64,000 nt of DNA from Maritimibacter sp. HL-12 (GCF_900177545.1 NZ_FXBQ01000001.1:2822163-2886162); one strand, 5' to 3'. Positions 1-15,000 are shown, counted from the first letter of the stretch. The notes: generated from the sequence alone by a model not told the origin. Program-made: numbers and translations.

Positions 1-3000
1 GCGGTCACCGTTTCGGCGGCGCAGCATTCGACGATCACCACCGAAGCCTCCGGCGAGGCCGCCGGATCGAAGGCGGCGATCGGGGCGTCTCTTGCCCTCG
101 CCATCGTGGATGATCGCGTTCTGGCGACCACCGAGCGCGACATTGACGCGGACGGCGCGGTTTCGTTCAACGCCAGTGGTGTGTCGTCCTCGACCCTGAA
201 AGCGGTTGCGAGTGCGGCCGGAGCGAAGGATGCCGAGGACGAAGACGCGGCACCGACCAGCGACGGCGACAGCGTCGACAAGACAGCGACCACCGAATTC
301 AAGGCGGGCGCTGACAAACAGCAGGACGCGGGCGTCGGCGACAGCACGCAGCAGAGTTCGACCTCGACATCTGCGAATGACGAAAGCAGCCGCTCGGCGA
401 AGACCTCCGAAGGCAAGGTGGCCGTGGCCGCTGCGGTCGCGATCAACGTGCAAAAACAGACGGTCAAGGCGATTGTGCCGGATGACGTCGATATCTCCGC
501 CGGCGGGTCCATCAGCCTCGTATCGCGGGCCACGACGGGTGGCGAAGCGACCTCGGACGGGCAGGCCGTCAAGGGCGAGGATGGCGGCACGTCGCAGGTT
601 GGAATCGGCGTTGCCGTTTCGGTCAATGTGGTGGAGGAGACCAACGAGGCCTATCTTGGTGACGGCACCCATCACGCCGGAACGGTTTCCGGCGGGGGCG
701 TCAATGTGAAGGCCCTGCAAGCCACCGGGGAACCAACCGACGAGTTCCTTGCCTCGGCCACCTCGGGGGCCGGTGGCTCCAAGGTCGGGATCGCGGGCTC
801 GGTCGCGCTCAACATCGTCACGCTCGACACCACCGCGCGGATTTCCGGCGGAGCCTCGGTTGCGGCGGGTGCCGGAGCTTCGACCATCGAGGCGGCCAAC
901 ACGGTTTCCGCCACGGCTGAGGCAAAGCCTTCCGACGAGGGCGTGACCGGCGGCAAGGTCGGTGTCGGGGCATCCTTCGCGATGAACCTGCTCACCACCA
1001 ACACCGCGGCGGCATTGCAGGACGGCGCGACCATGACCGGTGGCACCGGGCTTGCGGTTTCCGCGACATCCGGCCTGGACACGACCACCGAGGCCGCGGC
1101 CGGCGCGGCCGGCGGCATCGCGGTGGATGCCTCGGTGGCGCTGGCGCTGCTGAACCAGACGACAACGGCCCGGATCGGCACTGGAGGCGCGCTCACCATG
1201 GGCGCGGGCGCGGTCAGCGTGATCGCGGCGAACACCGGGTCCAACACGGCGACGTCGACCGGCGAGAACAAGTCCGGCAAAGTCGGCGTTGGCGCTTCCG
1301 CCTCGGTCATCCTCGGCAACGGCGCCTCGGGCGGGGCACTGAACAACACCTCGCTGACCTCCGCGGTGCTGGCGCGCGATGTCACCGCGGGTGCGGTGAC
1401 GATCGGGGCTTCCGCCGATCGGACTTATGATGCGCATGCGACCGCAACGGCGGGCGGCGGCAATTTCTCATCGAGCAACGAGAAGAAGAACGACAAGACC
1501 GGCGGCACCTCGACCACCGCGGATTCGCTCGACAAGACCAAGGACAGCCAGCGCGACCAGGACGGCAAGAAGCCTTCCGGCGCGAAGACGATCACCATCG
1601 CGGCGGCGGCCGGGATCGCGGCGGCCCAGGACCTGGTGACGGCGACGCTCGGGGATGTCACCGTTGACGCTTCGGGCGCGGTCAGCGTAACCGCCACGAA
1701 CGAGGTTGGCATGGCCACCTCGGGCATCGGTTTGGCGAAGGATCCGAAAAGCAAGGTGGGCATCGGCGTCGGTGTCGGCCTCGCCATCCTCAACAACACC
1801 ACCTCGGCGACCATTGCCAGTAATGCCAAGATCGATACCGATGCGGAAGGCCTCACGGTTGCCGCCACCTCGCGCGAGAACGCGGAAGGCGACTATCTCT
1901 CCAAGCTGAGCGCGCTCGGCATCGCCGGGTCTTCCGGCAAGCAGGTTTCGGTTGCCGGGTCGCTCGCGGTGGCGATTTCGACCGGCACGACCGAGGCGAA
2001 GATCGGCAGCGGTGTTACGGTGACCGATGGCGGCGCGATGGCGGTGACGGTCGACAATGAAAGTCACCTCTCTGCCAAGGCGCTCGCAGGGTCGCTCTCG
2101 ACCGGCGGGACGGCCGTGGGCGGTTCGATCGCGGTGATTGTCTCCGAAAAGGATTACGAAGCCAGCGTCGGGGCGGATTCCGATCTCACCGGCAGCGCGC
2201 TCTCGGTGACCGCGATCAATAAAAAAATCGACTCAGCCCCCGATTTCGACTTCACCAACCTCGACGATCTCGATGCATTCGCGGACTCGCTGGAAGACCT
2301 AGCGACAGGAAAAATTCTAGGAAATTCAAACTACTACGTCGAGGCCATCGGCGGGGCCGGTGGCTCAGGCGTGGCGGTTCAGGGCTCCTTCGGCGTCATG
2401 GTGTTCTCCGACACGCTGACCGCTTCGGTCGGGTCGAACGCCGACGTGGACGTGGGCACGGGCGACGTGACCCTCTCGGCCGGCGGTGATTTCCTCGCCA
2501 AGTCGCTCTCCGGCGCGCTGTCGGCCAGCACGTCGAGTGCGGCGGTGGGCGTGTCGTCCACGGTTGTCGTCAGCGACGGCACAACGACAAGCTCGCTTGG
2601 CGAAAACGCCGAGATTGCCTCGGCGGGTTCCTTCACCAACACGGCTTCGGCGGAGCAGGATATCCGCAGCTATGCCGCCTCGGCCTCGGCGGCATCGTCA
2701 GCCGGGGTTGCCGGGGTTGCCGGCGTGGTCACCTCCGAGAACCGGGTCGAGGCCTTGATGGCGAAAGGCGCGCGGGTCACGATCTCCGGCGCGGGCGCGG
2801 TGTCGCTCGGGGCGACCAACGATTTGGACATCTTCGGGCTTGCTGCGGGCGTCGGCGTCGGCAGCACGGCGGGGATCGGGGCGGCGGCAACGGTTGTCGT
2901 GGTCAACAACATCACCCGCGCAGAGCTGGCCGATGGCACCTCGGCTGCGGACCGCGGCGAGATCAACGCGGATGGCGACATCTCGATCACCGCGACGGCG

Positions 3001-6000
3001 ACCGAAGACGGCGACCTGTTCAGTGTTGCCGGGGCTGCGGGCGGCACGGCGGGCGTTGGCGCAGGCGCCGGGGTCTACGTGTTCGACACCACCACCGAGG
3101 CGCGGGTGGGCGATTACGCCAAGGTCGGCAATGACTTCGACAAGGGCTCTCTCACGATCTCCGCCTCCGATACCTCGACGCTCTTCGCGGCCTCCGGGGC
3201 AGCCGGGGTCGGCGGCACTGCAGGTGCGGGCGCGGGCGTTGCGGTCGGAGTTCTGACCAAGACCACCACGGCGGAGATCGGCGAGTCGGCTGACGTCGAG
3301 ACCGGCAACGTGGTTGTCGATGCACAAAGCTGGGAGACGCTCAGCAACATCACCGCCGGTGTCGGCATCGGCGGCAAGGCCGGGCTCGCGGGGGCCGTCA
3401 CGGTGCTCTCCGCGACGCCCACGACAACCGCACGGATCGGGGCTTCGTCACGGGTCTTCGCGGACGGCAACGTCGCGGTCCTGGCCGATGGCAAAACCGA
3501 GATTGACATGATCGACGGGGCATTCGGCGGCGGCACCGCCGGGGTCGGTGCGTCGGTCGGGGTGACGGTGATCGACGCCACCACGATCGCCACCGTCGAT
3601 GCGAACGCCGAAGTCACCGCGCTCGGCAACGGCGGCGCACAAAGCTACACCACCGGCTATGCGCCGAGTTTTTCCGCCTATGGCGACGACGAAGGTTTCA
3701 CCGCCGCTGAATTTACCACCGGCGCGGACAGCGAATTGACCGACGCGAGCGCGGCGTCGGCCCGCACGACCGGCCTCGACCTTCTGGCCAAGAAGCGGAC
3801 CTCGACGCCAACAACGGCAAATGCGCGCGGCGTGATCGTGAACGCCTCCGACAAGGCATCGGTGCGCGCGCTTTCCGTGGCCGGTTCTGCCGGGGCGGTT
3901 GGCGTTTCGATCTCGGCCGGCGTTCCGGTCATCACCACCAACACCAAGGCGCAAATCGCCGCCGGTGCAGAGATCAACCAGATCGCGGGCACGGCGGCGA
4001 CCACGCAGGGCGTGACCGTCGCGGCGGCCAGCGATATCTACACGCTCGGCTTCTCGGGTGCAGTTGCTGCTGGCGGGGTTGGCGTTGGTGCTGGTGTCAG
4101 CGTCATGGTGATCGACACCACGACCGAGGCATTGGTCGGCGCCGGAACGATGTCGGCCAACGGCGATGTCGCGGTGACCGCGCGCTCTACGCAAGACATC
4201 GTGGGTGTCGGCGTTGCCGGGGCCGCGGCGGGCTCGGTGGCCGTTTCGGGCGGCATCTCGGTGTTCGACGTGACCACCAAAACCACGGCGCAGCTTGCAG
4301 GGACGGTGACGGCGCAAGGCAATGTCGATGTCATCGCCGATGACAAGACCCGCACCAGCGTTCTCGCCGGTGCCCTCGCGGTTGGCGGCATGGCAGGGGT
4401 TGGCGGCGCAATCAGCGTGGTGAACCTCAACAAGGAAATCGACGCCTCGATCGCCTCCGGGGCGACGGTGTCGGCCCTCGGGTTGCGCAACGATCACACG
4501 ATCTTCACGGGTGACAGCTTCAGTGGCACGCGTTCGGCCTCGCGCGGCGTCAACGTGCAATCCAATTCGCTGCAGTCCGGGTTCACCCTCGCAGCGGCCG
4601 GGGCGGCGTCGGGCAGCGTTGGCGTTTCGGGCGTCATCACGCTCTACCTTATGGACGTCAAGAACACCGCGTCGATCGGCAACGGTGCGTCAATCAACAC
4701 CGCGGGCGGCAATGCCGGCGCGAATGCGGCGCAGGATGTGGTGGTGACGGCGCGCGACGAAACGGTAACTTCGGTTGCCGCAGGTGGCGTGGCCGCCGGT
4801 GCGCTCGGCGGCGTGGCCGGCGTGGTGGATGTCGGCGTGTTCAAGAACACCGCGGCGGCTTCCATCGGCAACGGCGTGACCCTGAACGCCGAGCGCGATC
4901 TGCTGGTCTCGGGCCTGTCGAACAAGGCGGGCGAGGCCTACGTGATGGGCGCGGGCGGCGGGATCGTCGGGCTGGCTGCGGGCATCGCGATCTACAACTA
5001 CGGCGACGGCGTCGCGCCGGGCGGCGAGGCCGACGAGAATATCGGCGACGCCAGCGACGATGGATCGTTGACCCTTGCCAGCATCACCAGCGACGCGCAG
5101 GCGCAAGCCCGCGATGGAACGGCAAACGACCAGCTCGCCGCCTCCGACGATGATCGCATCAAGAACGTCAGCCAGGCCGCGCAGAACAAGCGCAATCAGA
5201 TCGACGTGGTCGGTGCGACCGATACGCTTTCCGTGCCTGCGGGCACCTCCGCGACCATCGGCAGCGGAGACTATGATGTGGGCGGCACCGTTGGCGTGAA
5301 GAGTTCGGACGCGCTGAACGTGAAGATGACCACCGGCGCGGTGGCAATCGGAGCGGTTGGCGGCGGCGCCGGAATTGGGGTTCTGACCGTCGATACCGGC
5401 AGCACCGCCCAGATCGACGGCACCGGCACGATGAGTGCGGGCGCGGTCAACGTGGACGCTCTGACCGATCACACGCTTTACGGCCTGCACTTCGCGGGGG
5501 CCGGTGGGCTTGCCGCGGCGGTCAGCGCCGATGTCGGCATCCATACCGACAATTCGCGCACGACCGCGGCGATCCGGGGTAAGGAAATCACCACCGCCGT
5601 CACCGGCACCGTTGCCGTGAACGCGACCTCCGAGCGCGACGTTACCGTCGAGGCCATGGGTGGATCGTTCGGGGGCGTCGCGGTGGGGGCCTCCGTTGGC
5701 AAGGCAACCATCGGCGGCGCGGTGTCTGCGTCGATCTCCGAGGATGCGACCATTGGCTCCAGCGGCACGCGCGCGGCCTCGGTTTCCGTCACGGCCAGCG
5801 CCGATTCTGAAGCCGATACAGAGGCTTACGCCGTCGGCGGCGGCATCGGCGCGGCCCTGCAAGGGGCCGGGTCCATCGCGACCGTCCGCCCCAGCGTTAC
5901 CGCCTCGGTCGATTCCGCGCAGATCTATTCGTCTGGCCTGACAGAAGTGAATGCCTCGGCGACCGGGTCGGCCGATACCGAAGCCGTGGGCATCGCGGTT

Positions 6001-9000
6001 GCGGGCGGTCTTGCGGCCGGTGCTTCGGCAGCGGAATCCGAGGTGGCCTCGGAGGTTTCGACGACGGTTGCCAACGGATCGCTGATCGATGCGGTCAGCA
6101 TTGCCATCGGCACCTCTGCGGGTACAGACGGGGTCAATTCCAAGGCCACCGGTGCGGCGGGCGCGCTCGTCGGCCTCAACGCCACGGTCACCAAATCGCT
6201 GAACTCGACCAATGCGGTCACGGCCGTGACCGGCTCGGCACTGATCTCGACCGGCGGCACCACCACGGTGTCGGCGTCGAACACGACGAACCAGTATGCC
6301 AACGGCTCCGGGCTGGCCGCGGGCATCGTGGCCGCCGGTTTCAACGTTTCCGAGGCGAAGTCGAACACCACCACCACGGCCACGCTCACCAACCTGACCA
6401 CGCTCTCCGGGGGCGCTCTGAACGTCACCGCGACAGGCACCGACAGCAACAATGCCGTCACCGTGGCAGGCAGCGGCGGCGTTGTCGCCGGATCGGCAGC
6501 AACCTCCAAAACCTCGACGCGCAGCACGACGCGGGCCGCGGTCGACACCACCGGCGCGGCAAGCTACGGCGTGATCGTTTCGGGCGATGCAAACATCTCC
6601 GCCCAGCACACCGCCAATTTCGGCGGATCGGTCGACAGCACCCAGGCCTCGCTGGTCGGCGCGAGCGGCGCAACGCTCGATCACGTGGTCGAAAACACCG
6701 TCGATGCCAAGATCGGCGATCGGGTGCTACTGACCGCCGCCAACCTCACGCTTTCGGCGCGCAACATCACCAACAACCCGTTCCTCGCGGGGGGGGCGAA
6801 CAACGTGAAGTCGATCTCCGGCGGGCTTGCCAACGTGCCCGCGGGCGGGGCGACCGTGGTGATCACCCACAACACAACCGCCAATGTCGGCGCAGAGGCC
6901 GACGTGCGGCTGACCAAGCCGGGCACCGGCCCCTCGCTCTACAAGCAGGAGGCGTACAACGATATCTCCTCGGCCCAGAAGGTGAACCTTGACAGTGGCG
7001 GCGCCATCGCGCTGGCCGATGCCGTGATCAACGCGACCCTCACCTCCAATGCCACCGCCTCGGTCGGGTCTGAAGCCGATGTCGAGGTCGATTACGGCGA
7101 TATCCAGATCGCGGCCTGGGGCGAGGCAGACGCCGACATGCGCTCCTCCGCCACCACCTACGGCCTCGCCGGTGCGCCCTCGGGCGATGCCAACATCACC
7201 TACACGGGCGACAACAGCGTCAGTGTCGGCGAGGATGCACTGGTTCAGGCGACCGATGGCGACAACCCGACCAACGGCGACATGCCGCGCTACGCGACGA
7301 TCTATATCGGCGCGGGTACCGGGCCGGCGGGCCAAACCTCGAAACTGAAGTTCAACGCCATCGTCGATCTGTTCAACAAGACGGCGATTCCGATCCCCTC
7401 CGCTCCGAACCCGACCGTGACCGTCACGAATTCGGGCCTTATGACCGTGGGCACGACCTCGTCGACCAACATGAACCTAGATCCGCAAGGCGTGCGCGCG
7501 GCGGGCGATATTCACCTCGCGGTCAGCAGGGGCGAGATCGACGCCCGCGCGGTGGGCACCGGCAAGGACATCTACCGCGAAGAACTGGCCAAGGCCGCAT
7601 CGGCGGTGTCGAATGCCTTTGGTGGCGGCGACGTGACCTTCGACTATCATGGCGGATCGACGAACACGGGCGGCGGCGCCGCGCGGGTCGACGTCGAGGG
7701 GCGGGTCGAAACCGGCATCCAGCGTCACAAGCTGCTGACACTCGATCTCAAATGCGATGCAGCTCTCACCAGCTGCATCGACACCAACTCGGGCGACAAT
7801 ATCGAATTCGACCTCGACGGCCCCTTCGACGTTGGCACCAACATCCTCGAACGCGTTGCCGAGCTTGAGCAGTTGATCAAGGATTACGATACCGACCCGA
7901 TCGCCAAGGCGGCCTACCAGAACGAGATCAATTTCCTTCACAAAAAGCTTGTCGGCCTCGGCCTCGGCTCGTTCGACGAAGATGGCAAGTTCGAGCCGGG
8001 CGAGTTCGCCGGGCCTTCGCCGAAAGCATTGGCGCTGGAGCAGGTCGCCGCCTACACCGGCGATATCGAAATCGTGGAATCCGACCTTTCCACGAAGACC
8101 AGTCTGGCGGAAGCGGTCGGTCTGGGTGACTCGACCCAAACTTTCGTGGACGTCTATGAAGTTACGACAAATGGTCTGACCACGACTGTCGCGGCGACCA
8201 TTACCGACATTCAGGATAGCCCGACGTATGACGCCGGAAGCCTTGGCAGCTATGTAACGGATGCTCAGAATGCACTGAACTCCGGCAAACAGGCAGCAGC
8301 CGATGCAAAGTCGGCCGAAGCGCAGATCGCCAGCCTGCGGGGCGAAATCGAACAGAAGTCACAGGAGATCGCGGAGGCGCAGGATCTGCTCACCACCGCT
8401 TTGGTCGACAACGATACCACGCTCGCGGCACAGCAGAATACCATTATCGATGACGCCCAGAACGAAATCGCAAGCAAGCTTTCGGCCATTGACGGGCATG
8501 TCGCGACGCTCAAGGCGAAATCGGCGCAGGCAAAGAACCACGCCGCGACGGCAAAAACGAAGCTGAATGACCTTCTCGATGCATTGCCCTATGTGCCGGT
8601 GCCGGCGCCGTCGAGTGATCCTGACAACTCGGCGGAAAGAAATGCCGCGATTGCCCAGAACAACGAGATCGACGCGCTGAGGACCTCGCTGAGATCGGAA
8701 GACGGCAGCCTCACCAAGGTTGAGAATTCCGCCAGCTACCTTGCGGACGAATATGACGGGGTCACCGATGAAACCATCGGGGTCAAGAATGTGGCCGATG
8801 ACCTGACCGCGGAAATCGGAACCCTCACGGCCTTCCCGTCCGGAGACGGAACGATCGGCGGTGATAATTCGCTGAGCCAGTTCGTCGGACTCCTGAAAGG
8901 GCTGACCACGGATCTTGCAGATGCGACCAAGGAGGCGGCGACGGCGTCCAATTCCTCGGGCACTCCGCAGGCCTACAATATCGAGATCGCCGATACGGCG

Positions 9001-12000
9001 GCGCGGCTGGGCAACATCTACGTATCCGGCGACCAGCTCCGCACCACCACCGGCGAGGGCCTGCTCCTGGCGCCCGGCGATGCGAAGATCCAGATCGAAA
9101 ACCGGACCCACCATACGCTGAAGCTCGGCAATCTCATCGTGCCGACCTATGACGCGGGCAACCTGCGCTTCAACGGCGTGCTGGTGCACAGCGGTGCCGA
9201 TATCACCTCGCTGAACGCTGGCGGCGTTGCCTCCGGCTTCAACACCACCGCCAATGTCGTGACCTCGCGCACCTCGAGCCGCGGCCTTGTCGAAATCCTC
9301 TCGAAGTATACGCCAGAGGCCTTCTCGGCCACCGAGCGCAAGATCGCGCCCGATATCATCCTCAAGCGCGGCTCGGTGATCGAGAACACCAGGGGCGCGG
9401 TGCGGATCATCTCCGAGGCCGGCAACATCTATATCCAGGGCAGCATCAACGCCGGTTCGGTCGAGATCCTCGCCAAGGACGGCGATTTCGTCGCCAGCTA
9501 CGTGAACGGCTTCAACCACATCGGCGGCGACCCGGCGAGCTTCACCAACCACACCTCGACCACCGAACAGGGGCCGGGGATCACCGCCAACGGCGCGATC
9601 TCGATCTCGGCGCGGTATCTCAACATCAACTCGACGATCCAGTCGGGTATCGCCGAATGGAACCTGACGCTGAACAGCAACCCGACGCTCACCGCGAGCG
9701 CCGAAGCGATCGGCGTGAGCCAGGACGACCTCGACGCGGCGAACCTTGATAACGCGGCGACGGTTACGAACAGTGCGGGGCAGGCGATCACGATCAACCG
9801 CGCGCCGCCGGGCGTTGACGAGGAAGAACTGGCGCTCGTCGTCGAGCAGTACAAGGAGGAGGTGCTCGTCAACCCGAACGCCAACCCGGTGCGCACGATC
9901 ACGATCAACGATGTGCCGACACAGGTGAACATAAAGGATTACCTCTCCGAAGAGATCACCTACACCCTCGAGTTCACCAAGGCGCAGGCCGACCATTTCG
10001 CCTCGGTGACCCCGAGCAGCGACGGGATCTTCTCGGTCGTGAACGACTCGGCGACCGACAATATCGGGGCCTCCTACGATGCCAACGAAGAGCAGTATTT
10101 CGTGAACGGCGCCTCGGTGAAGGGCGGCTACATCCAGCTCTTCGGCCAGATCATGAACACCGCCTCCTCGACGGCGGTGGGCAAGCTGAACGTGCTCGAC
10201 GGGTTCGGCACGATCAACATCAACAACGCCTCCAACATCCCGGTGGTTCTGCGCAATCTGAGCGCGGGCGAAGACGCGTCGGGCACTTTGCGCGGTGTCG
10301 AAGGCAAGATCGAGATCACCGACGTGGTCGGCCTCACCACCACGGGCAGCTACAGCCCGAGCAACCCGCGCATCGACGTGCGCAAGACCGTGTTCACGCG
10401 CGATTACGTGCCGGGCGATGCCGACGGGCAGGTGAAGATCGCGACGCAGATCGGCACCATCGACAACGCGACGGGCAACCTGATCCTCGGCGGCGTGACG
10501 CAGACAACCGGATCGGATCGCAGCACGACCTATACCCCCGGCACCGACGACCAGCGCTATGTCTGGACAACCGGTGAAGAGTTCAAGAACACGTCAAAGT
10601 ACAAGCAGACCTCGACGGAGCTGTTCGGTTCGTCGTCGCTGACGGTTGATCGGATTTGGGATCTCACCAAAGTTGGCACGCCTCAGCTTCTAAGCACCTA
10701 CCGCCTCGCCGATGGGACCTATGTTACGACCGACAAGACCATAAACGGTGGCGGTCTCGTCGAGGCGAACGGTGCGTGGTTCCAGGATCCGGATGCGTCC
10801 GAAAGCCTCAACACGAGCTTGTCGGGCACCCAACTGACCGAAGCCAACCAGTCGACCTTCACCAAGAACGATTTCGTCAAGACCGGCGAAAGCTCGCGCA
10901 AGTGCAACTGGTGGACGCTCTGCATCGCATCTGAAAAGACGCGTTACTATGAGCTTCGGCAGGAATACACCACGATCGTCACCGAGTCGCTCAAGGCTGA
11001 CTACCCGATCGGGGTGAACTTCATCGGCTCCAACACCGGCGGCATCAACATCACCTCGGCCACCGAGGACGTGGTGCTGACGAACAGCCTCGAAGCGGTT
11101 GCGGGCACGGTCTCGATCGATGCCGGAACCACTGCGAACAGCGGTGCCTCGATCATCCAGGGCGACCTCGCGGCGGAGATCAAGGCCAAGAACATCTCGC
11201 TGACCGCCGACGCCTCGGTTGGCGGCGTCACCGACCCGCGCAACACCGGCGCGCCCACAACCCCGGCCATGACGGTGAATCTCACCGGCACGCAAGACGC
11301 GGGCTTCGGCGCGCTCTCGGCCGATGCGCAGGACGGCAACGTGTCGATCATCTCGCGCGGCAACATGATTGTCGATCAGGTCACCGCATCCGGCCTCGTG
11401 GCGGATGGCAACGGCATGATCAACCTGTTCTCCTATGGCTCGATCGACGGCAAGGACCAGACCGCCCGCATCCAGGCACCGCGTGTGTCGCTCACCTCGA
11501 TGAGCGGATCGGTGGGCAACACCGCCGACGACTCGCTCCTGCGCGTCAACACCGGCTTCACCACCGACCCGGACGACCGCCCGTTCGGCGATCCCGAGGT
11601 TGACCTGCCACCCGAGGACGCGAATGCCAAGCTCGGCCTTTCGATCACGGCGGCGGGCGATATCGGCGTGCGCTCCGACGGCTGGGCAGGCAATACCGAT
11701 GGCAATTCCCTCGTGGTCAAGGTTCAAACCACTGGCGGCGATGTGCGTCTCGCGGCCACCGGCCAGATCCTCGACAACAACCCGGTGCAATCCATCGACG
11801 AGCGCACCTACGACCAGCTCCTGGGCTTCTGGGAATCGCTTGGCCTGCTTGCCAACGATCCGGATCGCGGTGTGCTTGGAACGGTGAACGAGGAAAAACA
11901 GGCCAATGCGATCACCGCCTTCGAGGCCTCGACGACCCAGACCTACAACCAGTATTGGCGCATTCGCGGCGATGACGCCTATGATCCGGCGGCCACCGTT

Positions 12001-15000
12001 ACGATCCCGGAAGACTCCGCGCAATACCGAGCGCTCGATGAGCAGTTCCGCGCCGAGGCCATCGAGACCGGTGAGCCCGATCCGGACGCTTTCGTCGCAG
12101 CCCGTATCGCGGATGTCGAGACGCAGCAGACGACGGAATATCACCGTCTGCACGGGGTCGTCGGCGACTTGACCGAGAGCTATGATGCAAGCTTCACCTA
12201 CGCGGCAACGGATGAGCAGAAGGCCGAGCTGACGCGCGGCTCGGTCTGGACCGAGCGTGAACTGGCGTTCTCGCTGGCGCCCGGCGCGCTCAAGACCGTG
12301 ACCGGCACCAACCCGGTGCTGAAAGACCCGAACGTTTCGGGCCGCACGGTGACCATCGAGGCGGAGCGCGGGATTGGCGAGACGATCGGGGCAGGCACAA
12401 CGGGTCCGCTCGGCGTCTCGATCCGCTCCAGCCTTGATCCGCGCGACCTGACGCTTGACCAGAAGGTGGCGCTGGCCTCGGCCGAACGCAATGACCTGCA
12501 ACTGACGGTTGGCCCGGTCCATCTTCCGACCGACGCGAGCGCGGAACAGATCGCGGCCTATGATGCCGCCGTCGCCCGCGGTCTCGATGCCGCCGGCGTG
12601 CTGACCACGCTCAATCTCGGCGCGGAGTTCGACACCTTGACGGCGGTGCAGCAAGCCGCGCTCGACGCAGCCGCCCTCGGGCTGGTTGCGCCCGAACACA
12701 CGCTGCTCACCGTGCTGAGCAAACGTCCGTTGAACTTCAACGCGGTCACGGAACTCAACATCGACGTTCCGGATGTTTCGGACGGATCGAATGCCGATAT
12801 CGGTGGCGCGTTCCTTGCCTCGCGCGGCGGGGCAACGCTCGGGTCGATCAGCACCTATGGCGATACGCGCATCAAGGTGTTCGGCAATATCGCCAACGCA
12901 GCCAGTGGCATCGTGCAAACCGGCAACCTCATCCTCGAGGCGGCGCAGGGTAGCATCGGCACCACGGGAACGCCGCTCAGCCTGTCGCTGCGCGACGGCA
13001 GCACCACGACGGCGCGCGCCCAGAACGGCGTCAACATCGCCTTCACCGCCGACGGGTTGATCGACACCGTCTATTCGCCGCAGGCGGTGAAGCTCGTGGC
13101 ACAGGATTCGCTCCTGAACGCGCAGAACGACGAGCTGATCAACATCCTCGGTGCAGATGTCGAGCTTGAAGCCGTGGATGGCTCGATCGGGACCGTGGAC
13201 CGTAGTCTCAACGTGGGCGTCGGGCTCGGCGGCCATATCACCGCGAACGCGAAGAATGAGATCAACCTCTTCGGCCCGGCAAACTCGCTCTTCATCATCG
13301 GCTCGGCAAAGGCCGGCGGCACCATTCGCCTCACGGCGGCGGGCGAAGGCGTGATCGACGGGCTGGTGGAAACGCCGGGCACGATCAACATCGCAACCGG
13401 TGGTAGAACGCTGTTCACCGCGCTTGGCGATGTGCATTCGACCGCCGGGCTGGTCGATATCAACTCGGCGTCGCTGAAGATGCTCAACGGTGCGGTGATC
13501 CGCGCCGATGCGGACCGGGTGGTCATCGCGACGACGGGCGACGCCCTGGTCACCGGGATCACCACCGCAAGCGCACTCGCAAACGCCGTGTCGGTGACGG
13601 CCGGCGGCCGAATCTTCGCCGGAACCTCCGATCCGCGCACCGATATCACCGCGATGGAGCCGGGCGCGGGCGTATACCTGTCGGCCGGTCTCGGGATCGG
13701 CGACAAGACGCAAGCCAACACCTCGGCGCTCGACAACACGGTCACCGATGTTGCCAACCCGCTGCGCATCCGCACCCACACGCTTGAAGCAGAAGCGACG
13801 GATGGCGGGATCGCGCTGCACGCCCTCACGGCGATGGAGTTGACCAGCCTCACGGCGCCGAATGGCACGATCGACGTGACCGGCGATGAGACCCTGACCG
13901 TTACCTCGACGTTGAGCGGCGGCAGCCAGAGCTTCACCGCAGAAGACGACCTGACCTACGTGGACCTGGAAACGACCGGTATCCCGGCCGTGCCTGGGCC
14001 CGAAGATTCGGGCGACGTGACGCTGGTTTCCGTCACCGGAGATCTCATCGGCGGCCAGATCAATGCCAACGGATCGGCAAATCTGACCGGGAACACGGTG
14101 GACTTCGACAGCATCACGACGGGGGCCGACACGACGATACTCGCCCGCACCGGCGCCGTGACCGGCGTGGATGTCGATGCCGGTGGCTCGTCCGAGATCA
14201 CCGGAACGGGGATCACGGTCACCACGCTCAAGGCCGGGGCCGATTCAACCCTTGCGGGGCGCACAGGTGAGGTCAACATTCTGTCCAGCCTGAATGCGGG
14301 CGGAAACTCCATCATCACCGGCAACGGCGTGTTTTTCGACACGATCAAGGCCGGCCTCAACAGCGAGATCTACTCGACCAGCGACATCATCGGCGAGTTG
14401 GAGGAAGCGGGCGAAACCATCATCAATATCGCAGGTTTCGGGCCCGGAAATTCCGGCATCCTCGACGTCAAGGTGATGCGCGCCAAGAACATCGACCTTC
14501 AGGCCACCGGAACGCTCGACGTGGGCGTGATCGAGGTGGCCCAGAACCTTGCGCTGCGCGCCGATATCATCCGCGCGCTGGATATCACGCAAGTGCCGAG
14601 CGGCCCCGATCCGCTGAATGTGACCCTGACCGGGCCAGACGGCACCGTGGCGACCTTCGCGCAGGTGAATGTCGATGCCCCCGCCGGGGTGGTGATGCCG
14701 CAGGTGTACGTGTCCGAAACGCTGATGACGACGACGGCGCAATTCGTCGATGTCATCAACGCCATGGTGCCAATCCAGGGCACGTCACCGATGGCGGGGA
14801 CATTCCTGTTGACCACCCCTTCGCAGACGGTGTTCGTCGATGACCGCACACCGACGCCCAAGACGAACCCGCCCAGCAACATCCAGATGTATCTGAACGG
14901 AAACCCCTTCACGATGACCTTGGATGGCATCGCGACTTCGACCGACTCTTTCGTGGTTGTCTACGACGAAAAGGTGGAGCTCACCGACGTCCTGGGCCTG

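Noticed and set aside
10690-13821. Long open frame on the minus strand opposite the adhesin (about 1040 codons)
   Set aside because: It is opposite a repeat-rich coding frame, is full of Arg/Gly/Asp from GC-rich antisense codons, and has no domain or ribosome site.
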